A DNA stretch of 64,000 bases, from contig NZ_CP021646.1 in assembly GCF_002208135.1 (NCBI RefSeq), positions 2,482,001 to 2,546,000 on the forward strand. The letters run 5' to 3'. This stretch comes from Pseudoalteromonas piscicida (GTDB lineage Bacteria > Pseudomonadota > Gammaproteobacteria > Enterobacterales > Alteromonadaceae). The first letter of the stretch is position 1; each line of letters starts with the position of its first letter. A program made the position numbers and the translations under genes. A model generated the notes under the pieces. That model made no database searches. It was not told the DNA's origin and saw only the letters and a list, made by a program, of their open reading frames with translations. This document shows, in pieces, positions 26,233 to 36,701 of the stretch.

Positions 26233-28740
26233 CTATCCTCTAGGCTTTATGGATCGGCCGGGTTTTTCCTCAAGCGGTTTATCTGGCCATCGGTGTTTTG
26301 GATATCGACCACGCATCTCTTTGGCCACCTCAAAATAAGAAGTTTGCCAAAAGTTGCTCAAATCACTGGTAGTTTGAATTGGTCTTTTCGCTGGAGATAA
26401 CAGCTCAAATCGCACAGGGACTTGACCGTTGGCGAGTGTTGGCGACGTCAATTGACCAAACATTTCTTGCAAAACCACAGAGACCGTTGGACCTTGGTGC
26501 TCATCATAGCGGATCGCAACTCGCTTATCGCTTGGCGTAATATAAAATTCAGGTGCCTGCGCTTCAAGTTGCTGTTGCTGCTCCCAAGTGAGTGTCGCTT
26601 GAAGCAGGTTAAATATATCCAGTTGCTTCAGTTGTTTGATGCTGTTTACGCCCGTCAAATAGGGTAACAACCAAGTATCAAGCTGTTCTATCAAAATTGC
26701 CTCAGATAGCTGTGGGAAGCTATCCAGCTGCTCACTTAACCATTTAGCTCGAGCGAGCCAAGCGTAACTTTTTGCGGACCAATTGAGCAGACCAAGCCCT
26801 TCCGATGTGAGAATATCCTTCACACATTGGGCAAACGCTTCTTTGGGGATCTGACTCAGGTTTTGCTCTTTTAATACTAGAGCATGATATTTAACTTGTT
26901 GCCGGCCCTGAATCGCTTCTTTTTTACTATCCAGTTGATACTGCACTGCCTCACTCAAGTATGGCGCTAGTTGCTCAAGTAATGTGCCCTTTTCGATTAC
27001 GCAGCTTAGAAATACCAAGCCATCCTTATTTTTGCCATCCACATCACAAACAATCAAATAAGCCTGACCTTGCAACGGATCGCCATCCCGTAACGTCACG
27101 CCCCGACCATTAGCAAGCAAGTAGCGGTTATCCCCTAAAGGACGCTTTTGTGCAGCTCTGTCAGGAAAGGCATGAAGCAATAAAGTAGGCACTAAGGTTT
27201 GAATATTTGTGAGGGTGATTGCTTCACTGCTGAGCGTAACTCCTAGCTTGTGTGCGAATGATTTGGCCAACTTTACGGCCTGCTCTGCAGCGGCTCTGTG
27301 TAAGCGATATGCTTTGACGGCACTAGTACGGTCATGAACAAATTCAATCAATGCCAATACGCGCTCACATACATCACTAGTGTTGGCTTGCACTAAAATA
27401 TCTCGCTCACTCAATATTGCCGCCAAAAAACAAGCAAGTTGTTGCTCAATTGGCGTCTCACACTGCAGCAGCATGGTTGCGAGACGAGGCGAGACTCCTA
27501 GTTGTAGGGCGCGCTGTCCGGCAGTTAATATTTTATTATGCGCATCGACCAAGCTAAGCGAATGATTCAATTGACAGGCCACCGAAAAATGTTGCATCGG
27601 TGGCTGTGTTAGCCAATTCGCGTCTTTGTATTGTGTCACTCCCCACGCACTGAGCTCTAACGCTAAGTCAGAAAGGTCGGTGGTGGTTATTTCTTCTGGC
27701 TGAAAGTCACTTAAATTATGATGCTCACTTTCGCGCCAAAGGCGTAAACAATGACCCGCTTGTAAACGACCCGCACGCCCAGCACGTTGTGTTGCTGATG
27801 CCTTTGAGATCATCACCGTATCGAGCCGCGACAAACCACTTTTAACGTCATAGTTCAAGCGTTTTTCAAGGCCAGAATCTATAACCATAGTGATCCCTGC
27901 GATGGTCAAACTGGTCTCAGCAATATTGGTCGCAAAAATAACACGTCTTGATGCGCTGGCACTTTTACTGAGTACCTTTTCTTGCTCAGATAAGGGTAAT
28001 CCGCCGTACAAAGGCAGAAACTCAATATTACTTTGTTCAAGCACTTGGCAAGCCTCAATGCAGCGTTGAATATCCGCCTGTCCGGGTAGAAACACCAGTA
28101 CATCGCCATCGCTTTGCAGAGTGAAAGCTTGGCGCAGCGCACTTAATACATGCTCCGCCAAGTAACGACTCGCTTTACCGACATATTCAATTTCAACAGG
28201 ATAGGTTTTACCTGGGCAAGATAACTTTGGTGCGCCATCCAGATAATTCGATAATAGTTCAGTGTCTATGGTGGCGGACATCACTAGCAATTTGAGGTCG
28301 TCACGATATGCTTGTTGCACTTCAAACGCGAGCATTAAGGCTAAATCCGCATGAATAGAACGCTCATGGAATTCATCGAAAATAATAAGTGCAACATCAC
28401 TGAGTTCAGGATCCGCTTGAAGACGGCGCGTCAACACGCCTTCGGTGACGATTTCCAAGCGGGTGTTGGATGAAACACGTTGCTCGTTTCGAATTTGATA
28501 ACCGACTCGCTCACCGACCGATTCGCCCAGTTGTTTGGCCAAATAGATCGCGATAGATTTTGCTGCCACACGACGTGGCTCAAGCATAATTATTTTTTTA
28601 CCGGAAAAAATATCAGCTTGCAGTAAACGCAGCGGCACTAAGGTCGATTTACCTGCGCCGGGCTCGGCCTGTAAGACCAAACGGTTATCATTGGTTAAGG
28701 TGGAAATAATCTTGGGGATGAAGGCTTCAATCGGCAGCAA
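26233..28740 (-). CDS. hrpB: ATP-dependent RNA helicase HrpB
   Basis: An 835-residue DEAH-box helicase. Walker A AEPGAGKST is near residues 25-33, the box II variant DEFHERS near 122, motif III SATID, motif V/VI FATNIAETSLTI and QRAGRAGR. The C-terminal HrpB-specific domain is complete and ends with a basic proline-arginine tail (RGRYPKHRWPDKPLEE). HrpB is a widespread proteobacterial helicase of uncertain physiological role, separate from the mRNA-processing HrpA. Single-gene unit. Confidence 0.95.
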   Translation of the reverse strand: MLPIEAFIPKIISTLTNDNRLVLQAEPGAGKSTLVPLRLLQADIFSGKKIIMLEPRRVAAKSIAIYLAKQLGESVGERVGYQIRNEQRVSSNTRLEIVTEGVLTRRLQADPELSDVALIIFDEFHERSIHADLALMLAFEVQQAYRDDLKLLVMSATIDTELLSNYLDGAPKLSCPGKTYPVEIEYVGKASRYLAEHVLSALRQAFTLQSDGDVLVFLPGQADIQRCIEACQVLEQSNIEFLPLYGGLPLSEQEKVLSKSASASRRVIFATNIAETSLTIAGITMVIDSGLEKRLNYDVKSGLSRLDTVMISKASATQRAGRAGRLQAGHCLRLWRESEHHNLSDFQPEEITTTDLSDLALELSAWGVTQYKDANWLTQPPMQHFSVACQLNHSLSLVDAHNKILTAGQRALQLGVSPRLATMLLQCETPIEQQLACFLAAILSERDILVQANTSDVCERVLALIEFVHDRTSAVKAYRLHRAAAEQAVKLAKSFAHKLGVTLSSEAITLTNIQTLVPTLLLHAFPDRAAQKRPLGDNRYLLANGRGVTLRDGDPLQGQAYLIVCDVDGKNKDGLVFLSCVIEKGTLLEQLAPYLSEAVQYQLDSKKEAIQGRQQVKYHALVLKEQNLSQIPKEAFAQCVKDILTSEGLGLLNWSAKSYAWLARAKWLSEQLDSFPQLSEAILIEQLDTWLLPYLTGVNSIKQLKQLDIFNLLQATLTWEQQQQLEAQAPEFYITPSDKRVAIRYDEHQGPTVSVVLQEMFGQLTSPTLANGQVPVRFELLSPAKRPIQTTSDLSNFWQTSYFEVAKEMRGRYPKHRWPDKPLEEKPGRSIKPRG

Positions 28741-28768
28741 AACTATAACGCTTTATTATTCTATCTTG

Positions 28769-28929
28769 CTCAATATGATACACCTAAACATACTTAGGAG
28801 GCAGGGAAATCTTATCGATAATCAGGCAAAAATCTTGCTATTTATTTGTTCAAAATAATAAATTCTTAACACCGTTAGCGTCAGATTTAACCGCTCAAAT
28901 TGAGCAAGTATTAAGTCAAGTTGGTATTA
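28769..28929. repeat. Dispersed repeat, copy A
   Basis: This 160-base non-coding block is similar over most of its length to the block at 52656-52822: shared pieces include GGCAAAAATNTTGCTATTTA, TTGTTC, TAAATTNTTAAC, the CTCAAATTGA region and the end GTTGGTATTAG. The right end runs into the diguanylate cyclase gene and supplies its stop codon (bottom strand CTAATACC). It looks like a short MITE-like or palindromic unit, here the more diverged copy. Confidence 0.65.
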
Positions 28930-30777
28930 GATAAGATCAGACAGATTTGACCACGTTTTTAATTTACCAGCTTGTAAGTAAGCGCGTAAATTTTGCACCA
29001 TGTGCTCTGCTGGACTTTGCACTTCCTCGTCTCCAGTGTGAACACCAACCCAAGCGTTACGATGAGACTCTTTCGCAAGATATAAACCACCGTCGGCTAA
29101 CTCCAACACATGCTCCCAGCTAAGCTTATCTGGTTGCGTTGGATCAAACGGGAATGGAGCAAAACCAATTGAGCAAGTACAGTTGATAGTTTGATCGTTC
29201 ACCACAAATGGATAGCTCTCCACTTGGCGACGGATCCGCTCTGTCACTTCGTGCGCAACCGATCTATCCATATCCGGCATCACCAGTAAAAACTCTTCCC
29301 CACCCCAACGAACTAAAATATCTGATTCACGAGTGCATTGCTTAAGGATTTCAGCAAAGTCTTGTAACACAATGTCTCCTGCGGCGTGACCAAAGCTGTC
29401 GTTGATATTTTTAAAGTGATCGATATCAATAATCACAAAAATTAGGTCTGAATTCTGCTGTACTTCAGGTGCTTTCCACCTATGTTTATATACTTCAATG
29501 GTGCCATCAATGACGCTAAAAAAATGATGTCGATTATTAAGCCCAGTCAAGCTGTCGGTGAAACTGAGTGTTTGCAACCGCTTGTTTCGCTCCGCTAACT
29601 CCTCAGTGCGTTGCGCAACCTGACTTTCTAACAGCTTGGTATAACGGCGATTTTGCCATCGCCAATAAAAAACCAGCGCTAAGGTAAACGCAAGCAAGGC
29701 TATCAATAACCAACGCTGCTGGCTTAGTCTTGCATTTTCTATCTGCTGCTGATGCGCCATAATCTGCTTTGCCTGCTGGGCGTTATCTCGTTCAAGCTTA
29801 TTAAGCGCCTGTTTTTGTTGAGCAAGTGAATACTGCGCTTCTAGCTTAAGCAGTTTGTTATTACGCTTTTGTAAATTCAGCGACTGCTCGGTGACGGCAT
29901 AGCGCTTTAAATAACGATGTGCTTGCTGATAATCTCCAAGTTGGGCATAGGCTGAGGCAAGTATCCATTGCAACTGAGATTGAAAAAGCAAAAAACGGGT
30001 GCCCAAAGTATCTCTCAGTCCAACCTGAGCTAAATCAATTGCAGTTGCAAAATCGCCGCTTTGTAGCGCTACTCTGGCATGTTGCACGGCTGAAATAATG
30101 CGCATTCTTTGATTTTGTACCGAATAGCCTGAGCTTTCCAACTCATCAAGGATCCGTTTAGCCTGCATGTACTCTCCAAGCTGTAAATGAGCCCAAGAAC
30201 GCGTGAGTTTTAATTGTGCTAGCGTCTCCTGTCGAATACCTGAAACTTCAGGTACTAAAGAAGATTTCAGCGCTAAGCGGTAAGCCCCTTTATCCATATT
30301 TAGGCGCGACTGCCATAAACTAATATCAGCTTTTATTTGAGTATTATCATCAATTTTTTCTGCCAGTAATGACGCTTTATCTAAATAGCGCTGCGCTAAC
30401 TCATAGCTCTCCAAGTCTATATCAAGATGAGCAATGGCGAGGTAGGTATTCGCCTTCAAGAGATTATTATTATCCGCTTCGGCCAACTGCAACGCTTGTT
30501 GATGCAAGTCTAGACCATCCTCAAAATCACCAAAGTGCTGAACGATACTGCCTTCTAAAAGTAATGCTTTGATTTGCAGAGGTTTATTACCTTGCGCGCG
30601 CGCTTGTTCTCGAAGCGATCTAATTTCTGGCAATAAAGATAAATCATAATCTTGTTCTGCCGACATTTGTAGCGCATTCAAGTTACGCTGGATCTGTTCT
30701 GACGGTTCGTAGGTAAAGCCACTAAATGCAGTCAGAGAAATAACCAATATGCAAAGCACGACAACGACTGACTGCAT
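28927..30777 (-). CDS. Diguanylate cyclase with TPR sensor region
   Basis: A 616-residue membrane protein. A signal peptide or anchor (1-20) is followed by about 320 residues of TPR-like helices (for example LKANTYLAIAHLDIDLESYE and YAQLGDYQQAHRYLKRY), a membrane segment near 355 (WLLIALLAFTLALVFYW), a coiled linker and a GGDEF domain (FTDSLTGLNNRHHFF, DIDHFKNINDSFGHAAGD, active site RWGGEEFLLV). An intact GGEEF site predicts cyclic-di-GMP synthesis. Its start overlaps the stop of the solute-binding protein gene (TAATG), so the two are coupled and probably form a ligand-responsive signalling pair across the periplasm. Confidence 0.92.
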   Translation of the reverse strand: MQSVVVVLCILVISLTAFSGFTYEPSEQIQRNLNALQMSAEQDYDLSLLPEIRSLREQARAQGNKPLQIKALLLEGSIVQHFGDFEDGLDLHQQALQLAEADNNNLLKANTYLAIAHLDIDLESYELAQRYLDKASLLAEKIDDNTQIKADISLWQSRLNMDKGAYRLALKSSLVPEVSGIRQETLAQLKLTRSWAHLQLGEYMQAKRILDELESSGYSVQNQRMRIISAVQHARVALQSGDFATAIDLAQVGLRDTLGTRFLLFQSQLQWILASAYAQLGDYQQAHRYLKRYAVTEQSLNLQKRNNKLLKLEAQYSLAQQKQALNKLERDNAQQAKQIMAHQQQIENARLSQQRWLLIALLAFTLALVFYWRWQNRRYTKLLESQVAQRTEELAERNKRLQTLSFTDSLTGLNNRHHFFSVIDGTIEVYKHRWKAPEVQQNSDLIFVIIDIDHFKNINDSFGHAAGDIVLQDFAEILKQCTRESDILVRWGGEEFLLVMPDMDRSVAHEVTERIRRQVESYPFVVNDQTINCTCSIGFAPFPFDPTQPDKLSWEHVLELADGGLYLAKESHRNAWVGVHTGDEEVQSPAEHMVQNLRAYLQAGKLKTWSNLSDLI

Positions 30778-31661
30778 TAGCCTCCTCCCACCAACATTTC
30801 AGCATTAGCAATCTGCCAATCCGCCACTTTTTTATTAATAAAACCAGATTCCGTCAACGCTTTTTTTATCACACCTCGTCGTTTAAGGATCTTCAAACCG
30901 CGATTGAGGGCCGCAAAGATTTGCGCGCCTTCGGGATGATTTTTACTGACGACAAAATGCCGAGAGTCTGGCAAGACAACCTTAATATTTTCGATTGGAA
31001 CATATTCCTTACCTTCAAAATTTAAAGTTAAAGAATCACTCACGCTAAAATTAATCAACATGGTATCGACCACATCGCTTTCTACCATAGCCAACATGGT
31101 TTCCCACGGGCCAATAAAGCTCACCGTGTGTAAGTCTGTATTCATCAACGCACGCCAATCCACCTCCCATTGTGGATTAGACACCACATTCAGCTGCCTA
31201 AGTTGTGAAAGCGGCGTCTGCTGCAGTGCAACATTACGCTTGGTAACGTAAAGCCCAGCTTCGTAGTCCCCTACTTCAACAATCGGATCTGAGATAAATA
31301 ATGAGCCGCGATAGTCTACGATATTTTCATGCCAAACACTGCGGGCAAGAATTAGGCTCTCTCCAGCGATAAGATCAGAAAACTCTAGAATATTGACCGA
31401 AGGTTTTGGGTTAAACATGACTTTACGTGTTTCACCACCAAGAAACAGGGCCTGCTGTAATAGCACCATTTCGATGATTTCAATGTGGGAACCTTTAGTG
31501 GTAGGATAAAAAGAGTCGACATCTAAGACGTCACGGCCAGCAAGAAAATGCTCATAGCGCTGACTGAAGTTTTCGCTACTGATAATATCAACAACTAATT
31601 GATTGCTCCCCCAACAGAGATTAGAAATAAAAAAGAGTGAAAACAGCCACTTCATCTTCAT
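30777..31661 (-). CDS. Periplasmic solute-binding protein family 3-like sensor
   Basis: A 294-residue secreted protein (signal peptide MKMKWLFSLFFISNLCWG) with the fold pattern of family 3 solute-binding proteins: VVDIISSENFS at the start, the hinge and lobe 2 region LNVVSNPQW, SFIGPWETMLAMVESDVVDTMLINFSVS, and the end HFVVSKNHPEGAQIFAALNRGL followed by ILKRRGVIKKAL. There is no transporter gene nearby. It ends one base inside the diguanylate cyclase gene, so it most likely senses a ligand for that enzyme rather than feeding an importer. Confidence 0.82.
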   Translation of the reverse strand: MKMKWLFSLFFISNLCWGSNQLVVDIISSENFSQRYEHFLAGRDVLDVDSFYPTTKGSHIEIIEMVLLQQALFLGGETRKVMFNPKPSVNILEFSDLIAGESLILARSVWHENIVDYRGSLFISDPIVEVGDYEAGLYVTKRNVALQQTPLSQLRQLNVVSNPQWEVDWRALMNTDLHTVSFIGPWETMLAMVESDVVDTMLINFSVSDSLTLNFEGKEYVPIENIKVVLPDSRHFVVSKNHPEGAQIFAALNRGLKILKRRGVIKKALTESGFINKKVADWQIANAEMLVGGG

Positions 31662-31811
31662 TGTTGAGTAAAGCCCTATTATTAACAGTTATTCAAATCA
31701 GTATACTTGAATTTAGGGGTAACTGTTAACTACAAAACAACATGTTCTAATGAATTTGGATTTGAAATTTACCAATTCACATATAAACGCGCTAACTCAG
31801 GGTCTAAAGGC

Positions 31812-31858
31812 AAAAAAAGCCCAGCTTAACTTAATTCAAGAGCAAGTTAAGCTGAGCT
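31812..31858 (-). terminator. Terminator of the metA-metH operon
   Basis: On the bottom strand an 11-base perfect stem CAGCTTAACTT/AAGTTAAGCTG, extended by AGC/GCT around a mismatch, with an 11-base loop, is followed by seven U (31812-31818). It stands a few bases past the methionine synthase stop. Confidence 0.88.
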
Positions 31859-31870
31859 CCAATTCAGCTA

Positions 31871-34498
31871 TTATGCAGATTCATACCCCAAGTTAGGACC
31901 AAGCCAACGCTCCGCTTCTTCTAACGACATCCCTTGACGCCCAGCATAGTCTTCTACTTGATCTTTTTGAATACTCGCAACGGCAAAGTACTTAGAATCT
32001 GGATGTGAGAAATACCAACCCGATACCGCCGCTCCCGGCCACATGGCGTATGAGCTAGTCAGCTTCATACCGATACGGTTTTCGACATCTAACAGCTGCC
32101 AAATTTTTTGTTTCTCGGTGTGTTCAGGGCACGCAGGATACCCTGGCGCTGGACGGATCCCTTGATAATTTTCACGGATAAGTTCTTCGTTACTTAGCGC
32201 TTCATCCGCCGCAAATCCCCAGTGCACCTTACGCACTTGCTCATGCAAGTATTCAGCAAATGCCTCGGCTAAGCGATCTGCAACTGCCTTAATCATAATC
32301 TTGTTGTAGTCATCTTGCTTGGCATCAAATGCGTCTGCTAAGTCATCTTCTTCAAGACCACCAGTGACGGCAAATGCACCGAAATAATCGGGTGTGCCTT
32401 TAGGTGCAATATAATCCGACAAACAATAGTTAGGGAAATCGGTTTTTTCGGTTTGCTGACGCAGCTGACATGACGTAACCAAGACTTCGCTGCGCGACTC
32501 ATCGGTATAAATTTCAATATCATCACCCACGCGGTTAGCTGGGAACAATCCAATCACACCTAGTGGCTGTAAAGTGCCCTCTTGTTCTAACTGATCTAAC
32601 ATAGCATTGGCATCATGAAACAGTTTTTGCGCCTCTTCACCAACCACTTCGTCTTGTAGAATACGTGGATATTTACCGGCCAATGACCAAGTCATAAAAA
32701 ATGGCGTCCAGTCGATATAATCGCGCAGAGTTTTGATGCTCACGTCTTTAAACTCGGTGATCCCCAACTTATTTGGCACCGGTGGCATGTAGCTCTGCCA
32801 ATCAAGTTTTACCGCATTGTCGCGAGCACGCGCCAAGGTAACCGGTTTTGAACGTGGCTTTTTACGCGCCTGCTGCTCCCGTACTTTGACGTATTCGTCT
32901 GCGGTTTTTGCTAAAAACTCAGGCTTCTGGGTTTTACTTAGCAGGCTAGATACCACACCAACCGCACGACTGGCGTTATTGACGTAGATCACACCTTTGT
33001 CGTACTGAGGTTCAATTTTAACCGCCGTATGCGCTTTCGATGTGGTTGCGCCACCAATGAGTAGAGGGATGTCAAAGCCGCGACGTGTCATTTCTTTAGC
33101 TACATGCACCATTTCGTCAAGGGATGGCGTAATAAGACCAGACAGACCAATGACATCAGCGTTTTCGTCAATGGCCGTTTGCAGAATTTTCTCTGCTGGC
33201 ACCATCACACCCAAGTCCACGACTTCGTAGTTGTTACATTGCAGTACCACGCCCACGATGTTTTTGCCAATGTCGTGTACATCGCCCTTAACCGTGGCCA
33301 TGATCACTTTACCGTTACTAGAGCCTTCTTCTTTTTCGGCCTCAATGTAAGGGTCAAGGTAGGCAACCGCGCGCTTCATCACTCGAGCAGATTTTACCAC
33401 TTGAGGCAGGAACATTTTACCCGCGCCAAACAAGTCGCCAACCACGTTCATACCATCCATCAATGGCCCTTCAATCACTTGAATAGGCTTATCAAACTGT
33501 TGGCGACAGGCTTCGGTATCTTCGTCGATAAACTCGGTGATCCCTTTAACTAAGGCGTGCTCCAAGCGTTTTTCAACTGGCCAAGAACGCCACTCTAAGT
33601 CTTCCTGTTTCTCGGCTTGCGCCATGCCCGAATACTTAGGGGCTATCTCGACTAATCGCTCGCCAGCACCGGCGTCGGTATTGAGGATCACATCCTCAAC
33701 GGCATCACGGAGCTCCTTTGGAATATCGTCATACACGGCTAGTTGACCAGCATTGACGATCCCCATATCCATACCCGCTTTAATCGCATGGTAAAGAAAC
33801 ACCGAATGGATAGCCTCACGCACAGGGTTATTACCGCGAAATGAGAAGGATACGTTAGACACCCCGCCCGACACTTTACAGTGCGGTAGGTTTTGCTTAA
33901 TTCGACGGGTGCCCTCGATAAATTCAACGGCGTAGTTATCGTGTTCTTCGATACCCGTTGCGACCGCGAAAATATTGGGGTCAAAAATAATGTCTTCTGG
34001 CGGAAACCCGAGCTCGTCAACCAAGATTTTGTAAGAACGCTGACAGATCTCAAACTTTCGTTCTGCGGTTTCCGCTTGACCAACTTCATCAAATGCCATC
34101 ACCACCACAGCAGCACCAAAGCGCTTGATGATTTTGGCTTGGTGGATAAAGGGTGCCTCACCCTCCTTCAACGAGATTGAGTTTACAATGGCTTTACCTT
34201 GAATACATTTCAGGCCCGCTTCAATAACTTCCCATTTAGACGAGTCAACCATAATGGGGACTTTAGAAATATCTGGCTCAGAAGCAATCAGGTTAAGAAA
34301 CTTCACCATCGCAGCTTTTGAGTCCAACATGGCTTCATCCATGTTGATATCGATCACCTGCGCGCCGCTTTCAACCTGCTCTCTGGCAACATCCAGCGCG
34401 GTTTCGTAATCTTCTTCTAAAATTAAGCGCTTAAATTTTGCCGATCCCGTTACATTGGTACGTTCACCGACATTGGTAAATACTGCTGTTTGTGTCAT
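31871..34498 (-). CDS. metH: Methionine synthase, cobalamin-dependent, C-terminal subunit (split MetH)
   Basis: An 875-residue protein holding the last three modules of MetH. The methyltetrahydrofolate (pterin-binding) domain starts at [20 protein letters not shown]; the cap and cobalamin domains carry GDVHDIGKN (cobalt-ligand His) near residue 405 and [13 protein letters not shown] and GGATTSKAH; the reactivation domain carries [12 protein letters not shown] and the [18 protein letters not shown] region. It transfers methyl from methyltetrahydrofolate via cobalamin to homocysteine bound by the separate subunit encoded nine bases upstream. The usual single chain of about 1,230 residues is here divided exactly between the homocysteine and pterin modules, with a proper start (MTQTAVF) on the second part. 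Confidence 0.95.
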   Translation of the reverse strand: MTQTAVFTNVGERTNVTGSAKFKRLILEEDYETALDVAREQVESGAQVIDINMDEAMLDSKAAMVKFLNLIASEPDISKVPIMVDSSKWEVIEAGLKCIQGKAIVNSISLKEGEAPFIHQAKIIKRFGAAVVVMAFDEVGQAETAERKFEICQRSYKILVDELGFPPEDIIFDPNIFAVATGIEEHDNYAVEFIEGTRRIKQNLPHCKVSGGVSNVSFSFRGNNPVREAIHSVFLYHAIKAGMDMGIVNAGQLAVYDDIPKELRDAVEDVILNTDAGAGERLVEIAPKYSGMAQAEKQEDLEWRSWPVEKRLEHALVKGITEFIDEDTEACRQQFDKPIQVIEGPLMDGMNVVGDLFGAGKMFLPQVVKSARVMKRAVAYLDPYIEAEKEEGSSNGKVIMATVKGDVHDIGKNIVGVVLQCNNYEVVDLGVMVPAEKILQTAIDENADVIGLSGLITPSLDEMVHVAKEMTRRGFDIPLLIGGATTSKAHTAVKIEPQYDKGVIYVNNASRAVGVVSSLLSKTQKPEFLAKTADEYVKVREQQARKKPRSKPVTLARARDNAVKLDWQSYMPPVPNKLGITEFKDVSIKTLRDYIDWTPFFMTWSLAGKYPRILQDEVVGEEAQKLFHDANAMLDQLEQEGTLQPLGVIGLFPANRVGDDIEIYTDESRSEVLVTSCQLRQQTEKTDFPNYCLSDYIAPKGTPDYFGAFAVTGGLEEDDLADAFDAKQDDYNKIMIKAVADRLAEAFAEYLHEQVRKVHWGFAADEALSNEELIRENYQGIRPAPGYPACPEHTEKQKIWQLLDVENRIGMKLTSSYAMWPGAAVSGWYFSHPDSKYFAVASIQKDQVEDYAGRQGMSLEEAERWLGPNLGYESA

Positions 34499-34507
34499 GG
34501 TGAATTC

Positions 34508-35587
34508 CTAATTTAAGTTGCACGCTTCAAGGCCAGCCAAGCGCATCCGCACTTCAATATCTGGCAACACTCGTGGCGTGGTATTCGCAAGGCCATTGGC
34601 AAAAGCGCGAATATGCTCTGGTGTTGTACCACAACAGCCGCCAACAATATTGATAAATCCTTCGTTACCCCAATCGATAATTTCTTGCGCCATTTCCTCG
34701 GCTTCTAAGTCGTATTCACCAAACTCGTTTGGAAGACCCGCATTTGGGTGTACGGAAGTAAAGGTCTCACAAACGCGTGACAGCTCTTCTACATATTGTC
34801 TTAATAAATCTGGGCCCAGCGCACAATTGAGCCCTATGGAAATTGGCTTAATATGGCGAATGGAGTTATAAAACGCCTCTGTGGTTTGCCCTGACAGCGT
34901 GCGTCCTGAAGCATCGGTGATAGTGCCCGAGATCATAACAGGCAGAGTGACACCCGCTTGCTCAAATGCTTCTTCTACACCGTAAGAGGCGGCTTTGGCG
35001 TTGAGCGTATCAAAAATCGTCTCAATCAAAATAAGGTGAGCTCCGCCCTCAATAAGTGCAAGCGTTGACTCGACGTAGGCTGCAACCAATTTATCAAAAG
35101 TGATATTGCGAAAGCCTGGGTCATTGACATCTGGAGAAATCGAACAAGTTTTTGACGTCGGACCAAGTACACCCGCCACATAGCGAGGCTTGCTAGGATC
35201 TTTGGCGGTAAATTCATCACATACCGCACGTGCAAGCTTCGCCGATTCGAGATTAATCTCTCGGCTTAGGCTTGCCATGTCATAATCTTCCATCGAGATG
35301 GTGGTGGCATTAAAAGTATTGGTTTCAATGATATCCGCGCCAGCGGCTAGATAATCACGATGGATCTGTTTGATTATCTCAGGCTGCGTCAAACTTAGCA
35401 GATCGTTGTTGCCTTTGATAAGGACATGCCAATCTTTAAAGCGCTCGCCACGATAGTCTTCTTCTTCTAATTTGTGCTTTTGGATCATGGTTCCCATTGC
35501 ACCATCTAAGATCAGAATCCGTTGCTGCATTGCTTGCTTAAGCTGCTCTGCAATTTGCTCACCGTTTACGGCTACATTATTCGGCAT
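34508..35587 (-). CDS. metH: Methionine synthase homocysteine-binding subunit (split MetH N-terminus)
   Basis: A 359-residue homocysteine S-methyltransferase module. It opens with [20 protein letters not shown] and contains the zinc-binding cysteines in IGLNCALGP and [11 protein letters not shown], so the homocysteine site is intact. It ends at the linker where the pterin domain would begin in full-length MetH. It overlaps the metA gene by 11 bases upstream and is followed after nine bases by the large subunit gene. The two halves together account for all MetH modules, so I regard this as a stable split and not a frameshift: there is a normal stop, a spacer and a new start. Confidence 0.94.
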   Translation of the reverse strand: MPNNVAVNGEQIAEQLKQAMQQRILILDGAMGTMIQKHKLEEEDYRGERFKDWHVLIKGNNDLLSLTQPEIIKQIHRDYLAAGADIIETNTFNATTISMEDYDMASLSREINLESAKLARAVCDEFTAKDPSKPRYVAGVLGPTSKTCSISPDVNDPGFRNITFDKLVAAYVESTLALIEGGAHLILIETIFDTLNAKAASYGVEEAFEQAGVTLPVMISGTITDASGRTLSGQTTEAFYNSIRHIKPISIGLNCALGPDLLRQYVEELSRVCETFTSVHPNAGLPNEFGEYDLEAEEMAQEIIDWGNEGFINIVGGCCGTTPEHIRAFANGLANTTPRVLPDIEVRMRLAGLEACNLN

Positions 35588-36524
35588 AGTTGTTAGTCCT
35601 TACATCTTGGCTAACTAAGTTAATATCATAAGGTGTGGTTTGGTAAACATAGTAATTTAACCAGTTTGAGAATAACAAAAATGCATGGCTTTGCCATGTC
35701 TTAGATGGACGTTTGCTGGTGTCATTCTCAGGAAAATAGTTCTCAGGCTGCGGTGCGTTGGCCATTTTTTCACGATCGCGAAGATATTCTTTTTGTAGCG
35801 TATCCGCGTCGTATTCAGGATGACCAGTAATATATACTTGGCTACCTGAGTGATTTTTAATTAAGTAAGCGCCCACTTTTTCAGAGCCCGCTAATACCAC
35901 TAAGTCTTTACACGCGTTAATTTTATCGATGTCGATGTGGCCATAGCGTGAGTGTGGCACCAAAAACTCATCATCAAAACCGCGAGTGAGCGCCCCGTGG
36001 TCAAAATAACAGTGGTGCTTAAATACGCCACACAGTTTGTCATTTTTGAGCGCTCGCTTTAAGCCATAATGGTGATACAAACCGGCATGTGCGGCCCAAC
36101 ATGAAAACAGAGTTGAAGTAACATGGTGCTCAGCCCAATCAAAAAACGCCTGTAATTCCTGCCAATACACCACATCGTCATATTCAAGATGCGCCAGCGG
36201 CGCGCCGGTGACGATCAAAGCATCATAGTTTTGATCTTTCACATCCGAAAAATAGCGGTAAAACATATCTAGATGCTGCTCTGAGTTTTCAGAGCTGCGG
36301 TGTGTATCTAATCGCAACAAATCAACATTCACCTGCAAAGGGGTATTTGCCAGTAATCGGATAAATTGCACCTCAGTCTCCACCTTATTCGGCATCAAGT
36401 TTAATATCGCGAGCCGCATTGGGCGGATCTCTTGAGTTGATGCACGACTTTGTGGCATCACGAACACATTTTCATGACGCAATTGGGCAATGGCTGGGAG
36501 TTCGTCGGTGACGGTGATTGGCAT
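35577..36524 (-). CDS. metA: Homoserine O-succinyltransferase MetA
   Basis: A 315-residue enzyme committing homoserine to methionine synthesis by O-acylation. The catalytic Cys is in [16 protein letters not shown] near residue 142 and the His/Glu of the dyad in YITGHPEYD. It aligns with E. coli MetA without gaps through the first 110 residues. The residue that decides acyl donor (Gly in succinyl, Glu in acetyl enzymes) is here Ala in GAPLAHLE; a small residue favours succinyl-CoA. First gene of the metA-metH-metH operon, under Met boxes at 36.58 kb. Confidence 0.95.
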   Translation of the reverse strand: MPITVTDELPAIAQLRHENVFVMPQSRASTQEIRPMRLAILNLMPNKVETEVQFIRLLANTPLQVNVDLLRLDTHRSSENSEQHLDMFYRYFSDVKDQNYDALIVTGAPLAHLEYDDVVYWQELQAFFDWAEHHVTSTLFSCWAAHAGLYHHYGLKRALKNDKLCGVFKHHCYFDHGALTRGFDDEFLVPHSRYGHIDIDKINACKDLVVLAGSEKVGAYLIKNHSGSQVYITGHPEYDADTLQKEYLRDREKMANAPQPENYFPENDTSKRPSKTWQSHAFLLFSNWLNYYVYQTTPYDINLVSQDVRTNNYAE

Positions 36525-36578
36525 GCGCTGCTCCAGACTAATCGAATGGCATTATTATGGACAAAAACTAGAAAATTT

Positions 36579-36602
36579 CAACCTCTAGATGTATGGACGT
36601 CT
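36579..36602. promoter_or_regulatory. Tandem Met boxes (MetJ operator)
   Basis: Three consecutive 8-mers read CAACCTCT, AGATGTAT, GGACGTCT; the consensus is AGACGTCT, matched at seven, six and about five positions. They lie 55-78 bases upstream of metA, the expected place for repression by MetJ with S-adenosylmethionine. Confidence 0.72.
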
Positions 36603-36701
36603 AAATATTTGTGGTAATAATTTGATGCCTTACCTCTCACTGATTATTTCAATTTATGTATACTTGTCACCATATTAATAAACACAAGAAACTTGAGATT
36701 T

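Noticed and set aside
33104..33553. Open frame of 149 codons opposite metH
   Set aside because: Covers the cobalamin-binding region of MetH; His/Phe-rich product typical for antisense frames.
31871..35587. metH halves as a frameshifted single gene
   Set aside because: There is a stop, a nine-base spacer and a new ATG with conserved-looking N-terminus between the modules; no one-base change would fuse them.
36525..36692. Possible SAM riboswitch before metA
   Set aside because: The region is short and has no kink-turn-like stems; tandem Met boxes explain regulation better.
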